Shown: piece by piece, positions 10,901 through 20,159 of the stretch
How the letters are laid out: each line of letters opens with the position of its first letter
How positions within the stretch are numbered: position 1 is the first letter of the stretch
Position numbers and translations under genes: made by a program
The notes under the pieces: generated by a model
Database searches by the model: none
What the model was told of the DNA's origin: nothing
Seen by the model: only the letters and a program-made list of their open reading frames with translations
Assembly: GCA_024516035.1 (NCBI GenBank)
Contig: CM044964.1
Coordinates: 27,560,717 to 27,624,716, forward strand
Origin: Bactericera cockerelli
Lineage: Eukaryota > Arthropoda > Insecta > Hemiptera > Triozidae
Direction: 5' to 3'
DNA: 64,000 bases

Positions 10901-13295
10901 GAGTTTGTGATCACATAATAATAAGACTCTGAGGGTTAGGTGGTAGAAAATGCTTTGAGCATTAACCTCGCCTGGTGGTTACCTTTAGCTAAAGATTTTT
11001 AGGGCGGAATTAATAGACGTTTTTGTAATATCTCTGTGGCGCTAAGTCACGGATTGCGTACTATGAAAGATAGGGAAAAATGACACTTACCAACGACTTA
11101 AGTTATTGATGTTGTCTATTAATTCCGCCCTTATCGTTATTATTATCATTAGAGCAATTTATATTATGGTTGGTTATTTTATTTTTATTATAAATATTTT
11201 ATACTGCAAAGTATATTATAAAGTGCTGCTATCAATAATATTATATTTACGTATCCAACAATCATCAAAAAACCATTATTTTAATTTTTTGGTGGTAGTT
11301 GGTGATGGAAAGATTCAGCTTTCAATAATAAACTATGGTTTTTGCAGACTTTGGTGATAGTCTCTTGCAACCAATGCCAATCAGTACCAGTAGCTTCCCG
11401 GTCAACTTCGGCAACGCCCCCTCCCAGGTTCCTGCCCCTAGCAACAGCAACCCGGTAAGTGATGACTTCTAGTTGTCTCCATTATTATTATTTGAAGTGT
11501 TTCACAGCTGCCGTATTCGCTTCTGTCTGGCTGGGAGGACTATAAACAGGGAGTAGACAGCATTGGCTTGGTTCTGGGGGCCCTTGTCAATTATATTATT
11601 AGCCTCCTTGTAAAGACAGTGGTAGAAGTGCTGAGTCATTCATCCACTGTCTAGCTACCATCGTTCACGATGACGCCACTCTATGATGTATGCGCTTGTG
11701 GTCTGTGTGTTGTAGCTTGCCATCTCTTAGTATGCCTTCACTCTGATGGGCGAGAAGTGACACAATACTTCCCAATTAGGTGCTGGGTGAACACGAGCGA
11801 TGCGGAAGCGATCCCTTACAAACAACTGTAAACAAATATTGAATCCAATTTTTTTGTCGACTCTGGTGATCGAACCCGGGACCTTCCGCATAGCAAGCCA
11901 GTATCTTACTACCCGAGCTAATTGTCCGCTCTAAAATTGACTTCTACCCTGTGCTGTTAGGATCAGCACCCAGTTCTAGGATATCTTGGCGTATATTATC
12001 GATCCATCGCACTTTTGGCTCCTTGTGATCACTCTAGTATCATTAAAATATTTTCAAGTTTAGTCTCCAATACTGGAATTTTGTTCACACATAGGTAGTG
12101 TTAATGAAAAATGACCCAACTTTACAGATTGAAGCAGATAAACTTAACTTGGGTATTATTTAACCCACAATTTTATCTACTTTAATTAAGATTTCTTTAA
12201 AATGGTAATTTATTCCGGCCTTTAGAAGACAAGCAAAAAATATATATATCAAGTTCGGCTGTTTTTGGACCATGAAATTTTTAAGCATCAGTCATAATCC
12301 GTCGCATACTCACAGGACATTTTTTGTTGTATCTAGCTAGTGGGGAGTGATTGTCTCCAGCCACCTTTATATATCTCCGATCAAATATTGTTAAAACTTA
12401 GACTTTTTCTTTATAAGCCATTCAACCCTTAGGGTAACAGAGCTCGCCTGAAGTGCTAGGATCAACTAGACTGTTCTCTGTTTGTAGTCCTCTAGTGGCA
12501 CACACTAGTATTCTCCCTGTTTAAAGTATTAGGACTCTTCTAATTTATTTTTATTAAATATAAAAAAACTTGTCCCAGGGACCGTCCTTCTGGAAGGGAA
12601 CCGAGGATGCAAGAAGCATTTCCTCTTTGAATGGCCAGACCAATTTTTGGTAAAGAAAATGATTGGAACGGAGATCACCCGTAATTCCAATCAATTTCTT
12701 TCCCAAATGGTCTAACCATTTTTTAGATTCGACGCTCCAAGCACCCATGGTTTCCACAGCAACAGGTTGGAATATGTAGCCTCTCTCTTTGATTTCAATG
12801 TATTTTGTATGTTTCAATCTTGTCTAATACTCTTCTAATTTGCTCCTTAATTTATTCTCTCCTTAATTTATTCTCTCCTCAGCTGGGCAGCACCTGGACC
12901 AATGCAGGGTCGCTCAACATCAACCTGGACAACCTCACTCTGTCCAACCCCAACCCTCCTCTTCAGGCGCCCCCTCCATGAACCAATTGCAGGCTTCCAG
13001 ACCCCCCCTATCTCCGCTCACACCCCCCGGGGCGGGACCCATGTTGAGAACCGCTGCCGTCGGGGGGACCGCGCCCAATCTCGCTCCCGGCGGACTTTTC
13101 GGCACGACCGGTTTTCCTTCGCCGGGCCCCACGTTTGGCGGCTTTCCTCCAACCCCTGTGGCATCGCCGAACTATTTCGCCGCTCCCCAGGGCGTGTCGT
13201 CGGTGGGCCCCCCGCCAGGGTCCAATGTGATGAACGGGGGCACCCCCGCCCCTCAGTTCTATCAGTACCAGAACTTCCAGACGTCCCTGAAATAG
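1757..13295 (+). CDS. lqfR: EpsinR / clathrin interactor 1-like (lqfR), 3' exons
   Basis: Epsin-related clathrin adaptor acting at the trans-Golgi network and endosomes. Only the part after the ENTH domain is in the window; the ENTH exons must lie upstream. Exons seen: 1757-1984, 2989-3290, 11348-11454 and 12883-13295, all with AG acceptors, and GT donors except the last. Phases agree throughout: AG+C joins the first two as Ser, G+AC joins the next as Asp, then phase 0. The protein is low-complexity Gly/Pro/Ser/Asn with FDLLGE, ADFGDF and DDFADF motifs typical of this family's clathrin/adaptor-binding tail. It ends in a segment like the CLINT1 C-terminus (TWTNAGSLNINLDNL, then MNQL). The last exon needs one extra base near 12965-12977 to stay open. 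The Tel2 exon at 4858-8632 lies inside the 8-kb third intron. Gene identity is fairly sure; the exact isoforms are inferred. Confidence 0.82.
2197..2404 (-). repeat. SINE family A, copy 1
   Basis: tRNA-derived SINE read on the - strand: head GTCCCGGTAGCTCAGTGG with A box, B box near GGTTTGAAACC, body with the conserved ATAATACGTCTTGGGCTTAC-like segment, and an (ATT)n tail at the left. Confidence 0.75.
2989..3290 (+). CDS. lqfR: EpsinR exon with 27-bp coding minisatellite
   Basis: The acceptor is ctcccctcag before 2989 and the donor is AACAG|gtgagt after 3290. It encodes DDFADFSSAF, then about five 9-residue repeats of the type SANHQAAFP (3052-3190), then DLLSGL and a Pro-rich stretch. It ends with a single G of a codon (phase 1), which can be completed as GAC by either the Tel2 exon (4858) or the EpsinR exon (11348). 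Confidence 0.8.
3317..3531 (+). repeat. SINE family A, copy 2
   Basis: Starts GTCTGTCCCGGTAGCTCAG only 26 bases after the lqfR donor at 3291. It has B box GGTTCGAAACC and the acceptor-like pair GTCCCGG / CTGGGAC around a tRNA-like head, and ends in (ATT)n. Confidence 0.8.
4858..8632 (+). CDS. TELO2: Tel2/TELO2 terminal exon nested in lqfR (one frameshift)
   Basis: Telomere length regulation protein Tel2, a scaffold of the TTT complex (Tel2-Tti1-Tti2) that helps HSP90/R2TP mature PIKKs such as mTOR, ATM and ATR. One uninterrupted exon of about 3.8 kb follows acceptor ttctgtccgcag. The open frame starts at the acceptor and has no own Met near its start, so it is read as a fusion with upstream EpsinR exons. 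The N-terminal part has LLNKHWPGPLTRQKLYLDGP and FWELSRAHYPRVLAYAFSTI. The region at 7320-7500 (LNAMLAVVLVYPKHAGEH, NVRQKMLLLDVLAHGA) matches the C-terminal Telomere_reg-2 domain. The conserved block NWFFYPLIRG (from 7865) is in a different frame, so a one-base loss lies between about 7805 and 7850; the first frame ends at 7997 and the second at 8632. An acidic linker carries LDSDDEEYDE, like the CK2-phosphorylated R2TP-docking motif of TELO2. Long charged linkers make it larger than human TELO2. Confidence 0.85.
8716..8886 (+). repeat. family G dispersed repeat, copy 1
   Basis: Begins near TGCCTGGGGGACTATAAACA and runs through CTCCTTGTAAAGACAGTGG to GATGACGCCACCCTATGATG. Other copies are at 11517, 24046 (reverse) and 45725. 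I see no tRNA-like head. Confidence 0.7.
9093..9390 (-). repeat. two SINE family E copies in tandem
   Basis: Two - strand copies (about 9093-9235 and 9248-9390), each with a tRNA-like head ending ACTGAGGTCGGT and B-box region GGTTC(A/G)AGT, as in the copies at 23837, 27958 and 41650. Confidence 0.7.
9613..9618 (+). promoter_or_regulatory. candidate polyadenylation signal for the Tel2 mRNA
   Basis: AATAAA followed by a T-rich stretch, 980 bases after the Tel2 stop. It is the first convincing signal I see on the + strand there, but repeats lie between, so it is a guess. Confidence 0.25.
9760..10125 (-). repeat. degenerate SINE family D copy
   Basis: Shares CTGATGGGCGAGAAGTGACACAA and the following GGTGCTGGGT segment with the copies at 11690 and 21606. 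The tRNA-like end is decayed. Confidence 0.5.
10444..10650 (+). repeat. SINE family A, copy 3
   Basis: Full-length looking: GTCTGTCCCGGTAGCTCAG head, GGGTTCGAAACCC B-box arm, a perfect 7-bp acceptor-like pair GTCCCGG/CCGGGAC, and an ATATTATTATTT tail. Confidence 0.8.
10796..11001 (+). repeat. SINE family B, copy 1
   Basis: tRNA-like head with a perfect GCACTGG/CCAGTGC acceptor-like pair and B box GGTTCGAACCCC, then a body ending CATTAACCTCGCCTGGTGGTTACC. Its ATT-rich tail continues after 11133, because a MITE has inserted at 11002-11130. Confidence 0.78.
11002..11130. mobile_element. Harbinger-type MITE (GGGCGGAATTAATAGAC ends)
   Basis: 129 bp with 17-bp terminal inverted repeats GGGCGGAATTAATAGAC, flanked by TTA on each side (10999-11001, 11131-11133). 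Related copies are at 48834, 49257, 59846, 60039 and 60256. It sits in the tail of SINE B copy 1. Confidence 0.78.
11348..11454 (+). CDS. lqfR: EpsinR exon, alternative to the Tel2 exon
   Basis: Acceptor tttttgcag before 11348 and donor CCCG|gtaagt after 11454. Its first two bases (AC) complete the upstream G as Asp, giving DFGDSLLQPMP and VNFGNAPSQVPAP. It ends in phase 0. This is the same reading phase, and even the same completed codon, as the Tel2 exon start at 4858. Confidence 0.78.
11517..11683 (+). repeat. family G dispersed repeat, copy 2
   Basis: Same layout as the copy at 8716, from GTCTGGCTGGGAGGACTATA to CACGATGACGCCACTCTATG. Confidence 0.7.
11690..11935 (-). repeat. SINE family D, copy (reverse)
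   Basis: - strand copy. The tRNA-like end GATCGAACCCGGGACCTTCC is at the right, and the body GGGCGAGAAGTGACACAATA is as in the + strand copy at 21606. Confidence 0.72.
12554..12817 (-). pseudogene. non-LTR retrotransposon 3' ORF fragment
   Basis: An 87-codon open frame with FQPVAVETMGAWSVESKKWL and GKKLIGITGDLRSNHFLYQK. This resembles the C-terminal tail of reverse-transcriptase ORFs in a LINE group common in invertebrates (a PVAVETMGAW-type motif). No reverse transcriptase core is present. It lies antisense in the last lqfR intron and is a dead remnant. The family assignment is from memory of the motif only. Confidence 0.5.
12883..13295 (+). CDS. lqfR: EpsinR last coding exon (frameshifted)
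   Basis: Acceptor ttctctcctcag before 12883. Phase-0 reading gives LGSTWTNAGSLNINLDNLTL, then PNPPLQAPPP and a stop at 12979. The continuation of the family's tail (MNQLQASRPPLSPLTPP ... FYQYQNFQTSLK, stop 13293-13295) is one frame away from 12978. Adding one C to the C-run at about 12969-12973 would join the two, so this is most likely a homopolymer error or a recent one-base deletion. Confidence 0.75.
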
Positions 13296-13380
13296 CCCCG
13301 GTGAGACCTCGTGGCTGCGCGGTGGTCCAAGTGGAGTGGAAGAGTACGGAACCAGCCCTGGTGGAGTGATTTTGAATTAT

Positions 13381-13470
13381 CCAGAAATACTATAACCTGA
13401 TCCAGAAATACTATAACCCGATCCAGAAATACTGTAACCTGATCCAAAAATACTATAACCTGATCCAGAA
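13381..13470 (+). repeat. 21-bp tandem repeat just after the EpsinR stop
   Basis: About four to five copies of a unit like CCAGAAATACTATAACCTGAT with single-base variants. It lies in the presumed 3' UTR. Confidence 0.75.
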
Positions 13471-13589
13471 AATTTTGTCACCAGAAAAAGTAAGAGAAAA
13501 GGGAATGGTGTGTTTTGTTCCGAGATTTTATTTACACTTTATTTGAGAATAATTCTACCGTTTCTACACCCGACAAAAATTATCACTAT

Positions 13590-14084
13590 TGAATTAATGT
13601 AGTAACTGGGGCTTTGAAGCCGAAAGACCTAAGTTTCCCAGTTACTGGGGTTTGACGAAGAAAAGGCCGCTGGTTCAATAACGCTACTACAAAGGGGTGT
13701 ATTATAAGGTACTAAAGAGTATTAAATTTACACGGAAAGATAAAAGGAAGAAATAATCTACTACTACGAAATGAGATTGGATGGTCTTACCTTGAGTACT
13801 TGTACCAAGTACTTACGTACGCCTTTAGAAGTGGATCAAAGGGGGTAGATTGAGGAAGGAGCGAAGACGTACCCTGCCTGACCACTGTTTGTAACAATCT
13901 GAACGAGGCATCGTCGTTCTCAATCTATCGTACCGAATTTCTGTGGCTTTCTTTGTAAGAACATATGATATGCCTATCATCTGATATCGAAGTGTTATCT
14001 CTAACAGTTAGGGGCGTAGAGATCGATTGATATGCGCGGGGAAAGTTTGGAGGCAATTCAAACTGGAGTCACATGGCGTGAACA
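13590..14084 (-). repeat. 3' LTR of the BEL/Pao element
   Basis: 495 bp. By reading, I find no difference from the copy at 17916-18410. Confidence 0.92.
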
Positions 14085-14462
14085 TCCCCCCAGCCTTGAA
14101 AGAGTGCACTTTCAACCATTCAAAAACAATGCAAATAATAAATGAAAATGGTTAAAAGCAAATAATGCAAAATATCAAGAACAAAGAAAGTTACAGTAAA
14201 TTAGCAACAATAGATAACTACAACTACAAGATTATATGTATATAAAGAAAGGAAATTGCATGAGCAAAACTACAAAATAAAATAAAAAATTGAACTTATC
14301 AAAACTACAAAATAAATCAAAATTGCCTTAGCAAAGTACTCTTAAGAAAAATAGAAATTTGCCTGAACAAATCACCAGTGCTACCACCATAAAGCAAAAT
14401 AAAATTTATTTACAAGTCTCATCATATTATAATGTGAAACATGATTATAAGTAGGTAAGTAC

Positions 14463-16654
14463 CTACTGCGAAGGTAAGGGGCACAGTTTATTAACTGGCC
14501 GCTTCAATTCACCCTTTTGGGTTTTAACTAGAGCCACGCGAGCCAATCGACTAACAAGTGACAACATGTTGCGTTTAGTACATGGTTTCTTGTCAATGTT
14601 TATCTTAAAATAAAAAATATCCTGGTCGGAACTCCACTGCAAACCTAATATTTTTACAGAAGAGTCGCTATCCCACTGAATAATTTCCGATAGTCTGTCC
14701 GCAACTGGTACCTTCTGCAAAACTTCCTCTGAATTGGACGCCCACTTAGTGAGAGTGAACCCCCCAGCCTTGAACAAACCCACCATTTGTTCAAAAAGAT
14801 CACACGCTTGGCGAGAGTTCAGTAAGCTTGTCACTAAATCGTCCATGTACAGATCGGTCTGAACCCTTCTAGCTGCAAAAGGAAAGTTATGCGCCTCGTC
14901 CTCAGCTAACTGTCGCACCGTACGTAAAGCAAGGAACGGTGAGCAAGTTAAACCGAAGGTAACCGTGGTCATCATGTAAGTCAACAACTCATCGTGTGGA
15001 TGAAACCTCCAGAGAATTTTCTGATATTTCCAATCATCAGGATTCAATTTAATTTGCAAAAACATTTTTCTGATGTCCGCTATCATAACAATAGGAAAAA
15101 GACGAAAATTTAATAAAACTACAAATAGATCCGTGTACAGCTTGGGACCTGCATACAATAAATCGTTTAATGATTTAGTACTTGAAGATTGCATTGAAGC
15201 ATCGTAGACACATCTAAACTTGGAACTTGCCTTATCAGGCCGGGCTACCATGTGGTGAGGAATGAAAAATCCTGAGCGATCAGATTGATCAGGTGCGACG
15301 CACAAATAACCTTCATCTAGGTGCTCCTTGATGACGTCATTATAAGCTGACCGCAACTCTGCATTAGACTCGAGCTTTCTCTCCTGGCTGAAAAACCTAT
15401 TGCGGGCAAGATGATAAGAGTCGCCTAACTCAGCTGGGCTGCTCTTGAACGGAAGAGAAACAGTGTACGAACCGTTGTCATTTCTGTAAACGGAAGATGT
15501 GTATAATTCCTCACACTTTCTATCATCACTATTTAACATGGCCGGCGCTGAAACATTCTCTATTTCCCAAAAACGTTTTATTAAACTGTCAACGTGGGGC
15601 TCCTGGAATGCACAGAATGAATTAGATGTACTGTCCTCTATATCTATAGAATTCACAGGTACTTGACCCATAACCACATAACCTAGTACAGTATTCAAAG
15701 CGACAACACTATTACTAGGACTGGTGACACGGTGACCTAATATCAGAGAAGGGAAAATTTGAGCACCGAGAATGCCAGACACAACGTCTGGTTTCATGAA
15801 ATCATCAGCGAGAGGCAATTGTTCCAAATAATGCAAGTTAGACATATCTACAGGTTGAGAAGGCAACCTGTCTACTATTTTATCTACTACGAGTGCTTGA
15901 ATCGAATATTTAACTCTGTTATCCAACCTAGAGGCGAAAGTAAAATTCACCTGCCCGTGAACGGGATTCGAACCCATACCTAAACCCTTGATAGTTTTGG
16001 TAGCATCTTTGTTTAGAGGTAATCCTAACTTCTTACGAGCTGATTCCAATATCAAATTACTTTGACTACCTGAGTCTAATATAAAACGAAAAGAATGGTA
16101 AACACCGTGTCTATCCGGGATTCGAACCTGAACTGTAGACAAGAGAATTGTACCTCCGTTACCAATAGGTATCTGATTGTTATCAGAGCACAGAGCATTA
16201 ACGTAAGGTGTATTGTCTACCGAGGAAGAGGGGGAGAAACTATGATTCTCCACATTACCAAGGTGTTGACTAATACGAGAATTTACTGAAGCTTTAGCCT
16301 TTAACTCCCGAGGTCCTGATTTGGTACAGTCAGACTTATGATCTTTAAAGCAAAGCAAAGTGTTATGCTTAATTTTGCAATTAAAGCACGTGGAATTATT
16401 TTTACACTCATTAACCTTATGGGCACCTGAGAGACAATTGACACAGAGAGAATATTGCTTAATTTTACAGAACCTATCTTGAGGAGAAAGTTTTAAAAAC
16501 TTTGAGCATTTGAATATGGGATGGTCATTGTGACATATCTCACAAGATGCACTAGAAGTGCTATTTACAACAAAGGTATGAGGACCCTTTGATTTTACTG
16601 GTGGGAAACCCGACTTTACGCCTGAGGTACCCAGACCACCACTACTATTATTTA

Positions 16655-16686
<32 letters not shown>

Positions 16687-17594
16687 GTGCTAGGTGAAAC
16701 TCTGTTCAGAATTTTGGCATGCTCTTGAAGAAAAGAAAGTAACTTGTCAAAAGTAGGCAACTCATCTTTTTTAAGTGACATTTCGAAGGTTTTTACAGTT
16801 TCTGGGCAAAGTTTAGTACAAGCTAAATGAACAAAGATATAATCATCTAGATTTTCAATTTTCAAGGCCTTAAGGGCCAACACAGTAGCACAGAACTTGT
16901 CAGTAAACATGCTAAGGCTATTCCCTGACTCAATTTTGAGAGGTTTGAAATTTATGATTGAATCTAAGTAAGAGCTCGAAAGACATCTTTTGTCATTATA
17001 TTTCTTAACGAGATTATCAAAAATAATATTATAATTCTCAGGCGTGGCAGGAATGCCGGCACAAGAACTAAGAGCCCTTCCAGAGAGTCTGGATATTAGG
17101 TATTGAACTTTCTGGGCGTTAGAAAGATCAGTTCGAACATGAATCATAGATTTAAAGGACTCGTAAAAGATTACCCAGTCGGCAAATGACTCTCCGTTGA
17201 ATGAAGGCAACTCAAGTGCGGGTAACTTTACTTTCACCTCGGAACTAGCATTAACAGTTGAAATATTAGCCTGACTACTATCGGATTTTTTCAATTTTCC
17301 GTTTACTTCATCGAACTTATCTTTTACATAACCATAGATGGTTGTGAAGGACTCTAGCATTTGGTAGTTCGGTTTGTGATCTGGCTTGATCTCAATTTGA
17401 AGCATATTGATATCATCAACTACCTGACAAAACGATGTATACACACTGTCTAGCATGTTGATTTTGCGCCTGAGACCTTTTAATGTGTTCTCATTTGCCT
17501 GAGTCATGCTTTGAGCGAAGTCATTTGCTTCTTGCAGTACTTTAAAGAGAGAATCTCTTTTGGCAATAAGAACTGTGAGCTTGCCTTCAGCCAT
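14463..17594 (-). CDS. BEL/Pao Gag-protease-RT polyprotein with integrase tail fused on
   Basis: 1,043 codons, intact. Residues 1-300: gag-like region (DUF1759 type; LPSFNGESFADWVIFYESF at about 129-147). 302-313: poly-Ser. 351-415: cysteine knuckles (CEICHNDHPIFKC, CVNCLSGAHKVNEC, CFNCKIKHNTLLC). About 505: aspartic protease FILDSGSQSNLI. 730-1015: reverse transcriptase with ADIRKMF (839-845) and the catalytic YMDD (916-919). After KRNMLSLVSRL the expected continuation into RNase H and integrase is absent. Instead the frame runs through ARVALVKTQKGELKRPVNKL and CPLP to a stop, which looks like the very C-terminal tail of Pao-type integrases (DUF5641-like). This is therefore an in-frame deletion product. 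It cannot integrate itself and would depend on a full-length relative. Confidence 0.88.
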
Positions 17595-17915
17595 TTTTAT
17601 AAAATGTGCTCAAGACAAAGGGAAACAAGGCACTATGAAAAACGTGGTCAAAGGCTTCCGCTCAAAAAGCAGTGGTAATTTGTTCAATTTTACGCTAAAT
17701 GAAGCGAAAGGCACTTTAATTATACTATTTTAATAATTAATAAGCAGATAAAGCTGTCACTTAAAGCATGGAAGATGCACTATGAAGCCTAATCTCCCTT
17801 ACAAGCTACCTAGCCTAGCTGAATGGTTGAAGGTGCACGCCCTCACGACAATGCAAATAACTATAGGTATAGTTTTACTACTACGAAAAAAGAAAACATC
17901 CGGCCCGAAGGACCA

Positions 17916-18410
17916 TGAATTAATGTAGTAACTGGGGCTTTGAAGCCGAAAGACCTAAGTTTCCCAGTTACTGGGGTTTGACGAAGAAAAGGCCGCTGGT
18001 TCAATAACGCTACTACAAAGGGGTGTATTATAAGGTACTAAAGAGTATTAAATTTACACGGAAAGATAAAAGGAAGAAATAATCTACTACTACGAAATGA
18101 GATTGGATGGTCTTACCTTGAGTACTTGTACCAAGTACTTACGTACGCCTTTAGAAGTGGATCAAAGGGGGTAGATTGAGGAAGGAGCGAAGACGTACCC
18201 TGCCTGACCACTGTTTGTAACAATCTGAACGAGGCATCGTCGTTCTCAATCTATCGTACCGAATTTCTGTGGCTTTCTTTGTAAGAACATATGATATGCC
18301 TATCATCTGATATCGAAGTGTTATCTCTAACAGTTAGGGGCGTAGAGATCGATTGATATGCGCGGGGAAAGTTTGGAGGCAATTCAAACTGGAGTCACAT
18401 GGCGTGAACA
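17916..18410 (-). repeat. 5' LTR of the BEL/Pao element
   Basis: 495 bp. Followed on the - strand by the primer-binding site (17898-17915) and a leader of about 320 bp before the ORF. Confidence 0.92.
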
Positions 18411-18489
18411 ACTATACTATTTTATTTACAAAGCAACCAACAAACACATAATATTATTACAAACAACAAAAATAGTAAAGAATATTGAA

Positions 18490-18495
18490 AATAAA
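18490..18495 (+). promoter_or_regulatory. candidate polyadenylation signal, originally of EpsinR
   Basis: AATAAA about 80 bases past the BEL element. No AATAAA is seen between the EpsinR stop (13295) and the insertion (13590), so the element may have split the 3' UTR from this signal. This is inference. Confidence 0.35.
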
Positions 18496-18852
18496 TCATT
18501 TTTTTGTATTTAATTTTTTTTTTTTTTTTAAATTAAAAATCATATTTTTTAATCCGCGGCAAAGCCTAAGCGTTCTCTGTCACAGCTCCGAAAGAATTAA
18601 CCCATTGAACCTCTGCTAAGTAAGATCTTTGATTTTAATATCGTATATCATTACTTTCCTCATGTTATAGAAAGGAAAGTAATGGATTAACCCAACAGAA
18701 AAAATTGTAGTAGGGATTTTTACGAGCGGCGATCTACAAACGACAAGACAGAATGAACAAAAGTTTTGAGTAACTCATAGGTTTTGAAATCCCATTTGTA
18801 TTATTTTTAACAAATATAGAAGTTCCGTGTCCTGTCCAAGTCAAATTTATTC

Positions 18853-19005
18853 GTCTGTCCCGCTAGCTCAGTGGTAAAGGCGGCACTCTGTGAATCCTTT
18901 TGGGATTTTTACCACATTACAATGTCTTGGGCTTACTGCTGGAATAATGGGACATTAATAGTCCTAATCGGGCACCATAAATAAGGCGATATTATTATTA
19001 TTTTT
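18853..19005 (+). repeat. SINE family A, copy 4 (internal deletion)
   Basis: Has head GTCTGTCCCGCTAGCTCAG and the body TTTTTACCACATTACAATG and later, but the segment holding the B box is missing. Ends in (ATT)n. Confidence 0.7.
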
Positions 19006-19349
19006 TATCTCCCGAAGAGTACAAATGTACCTAGCGGAACTTTTAGCAGTGATTATTATTGAAAACCGAATAAATTTATTATTATTATTATCTATCTATG
19101 AAAACTCCGCTCTAAATTTTCAATAGGTGAAGGTATTTCGGATTTTAGGGTAACTGCTCAAGATGCATAGATAAAATTTTAACTAAGATGTTCTTGTAAA
19201 TCATTCAATCGTATGATTTCAATTACATCCCTGATATAAGATGGACCCTATGTTCTCCCTCTCAGATCATCATGTAGCACTCTTTCATTATTATTAAGTT
19301 GATTATGAGACTTTCGGTGTTGATGGAAAATTATATCTTATTGTTTTAT

Positions 19350-19680
19350 AAAAGTTAGTTGTTATCGTTATCATATATGGTTCCCGAAAAGTACACTAGT
19401 ACTTCATGGGAACACAAAAATTTATATACAAAAGATAAAAAAATACAAGGAATATTTTTAACAGACCGACGGATCGACAGACCGACAGACGGACACAAAA
19501 CCAAAGTTGCTCAGGAGGTTATGAAACGTCCAGAAATATGAAAAAAATTGGAGCAAAAAAATACATTTTTTACAAAAACGAACACAATAATTCCGATTTC
19601 TAATATTAGAAATTTCTCGGAAGTAATAAAGATCATTATTATCACTATGGTAAAATGATAAGATATAATTTTCCATCAAT
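19350..19680. repeat. dispersed repeat with GACCGACAGACGGAC motif
   Basis: Contains an imperfect tandem of GACCGACGGATC-type units and an AATTTCTAATATTAGAAAT palindrome. Related sequence recurs at 34690-34850 and 44200-44290. Confidence 0.45.
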
Positions 19681-19867
19681 TAACCCTCCCTGTTCTGTCC
19701 AAATTATTCGTCTTCCTCCTTATTATTTTACTATCATTTAGTTTTAATTGCACTCCTCGTTATGTAACTGGTGGTTTTATTTGTTCTGTTTATTGTGTCC
19801 ACCTCCAAATGTCGACGGACCGATTTTTGTGATGATTAGAAAATATTTTACCCTGAGGCCTAAATTG

Positions 19868-20146
19868 AGGAGCATACGTGCAAAAATGAATATCTCCAAA
19901 AAAACAAAAATGGAGTTAGGAATTGATTCTAACAGTTTATACTGTGCGGAATTCAAAAATGAAACAATAAACGACCTTACTCGATTACATCCCATAGTAA
20001 TTGCGTTTTCAAAACGACCGTATCAATCAAATCTGAACAGATCCATACTTGTTTCTGTATTGTTTTACTTTTCATAATATCAGTTTTTTCTTCATACTGA
20101 AATTTCATATTTCCGGATATGTTCATTTTTGCACGTATGCTCCTCA
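19868..20146. repeat. inverted repeat with ~30-bp arms
   Basis: GAGGAGCATACGTGCAAAAA at 19868 is mirrored near 20125-20146, with a spacer of about 220 bases. It looks like a decayed MITE. The reading frame through it has no recognisable domain. Confidence 0.5.
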
Positions 20147-20159
20147 AATGTAAGTCGGT

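Larger units (their letters stand above)
13590..18410 (-). mobile_element. BEL/Pao LTR retrotransposon, internally deleted
   Basis: Complete insertion of 4,821 bp on the - strand. 495-bp LTRs at 17916-18410 (5') and 13590-14084 (3') read as identical, begin TGTTCA and end TTCA on the - strand, and are flanked by the 5-bp duplication ACTAT (13585-13589, 18411-18415). Next to the 5' LTR is a primer-binding site TGGTCCTTCGGGCCGGAT, complementary to a tRNA-Tyr-like 3' end. A G-rich polypurine tract precedes the 3' LTR. The single ORF has gag, protease and reverse transcriptase but lacks RNase H and the integrase core. LTR identity suggests a very recent insertion. Confidence 0.92.

Noticed and set aside
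13009..13132. Antisense frame opposite the EpsinR last exon
   Set aside because: It is a by-product of GC-rich, Pro/Gly-rich coding sequence on the + strand.
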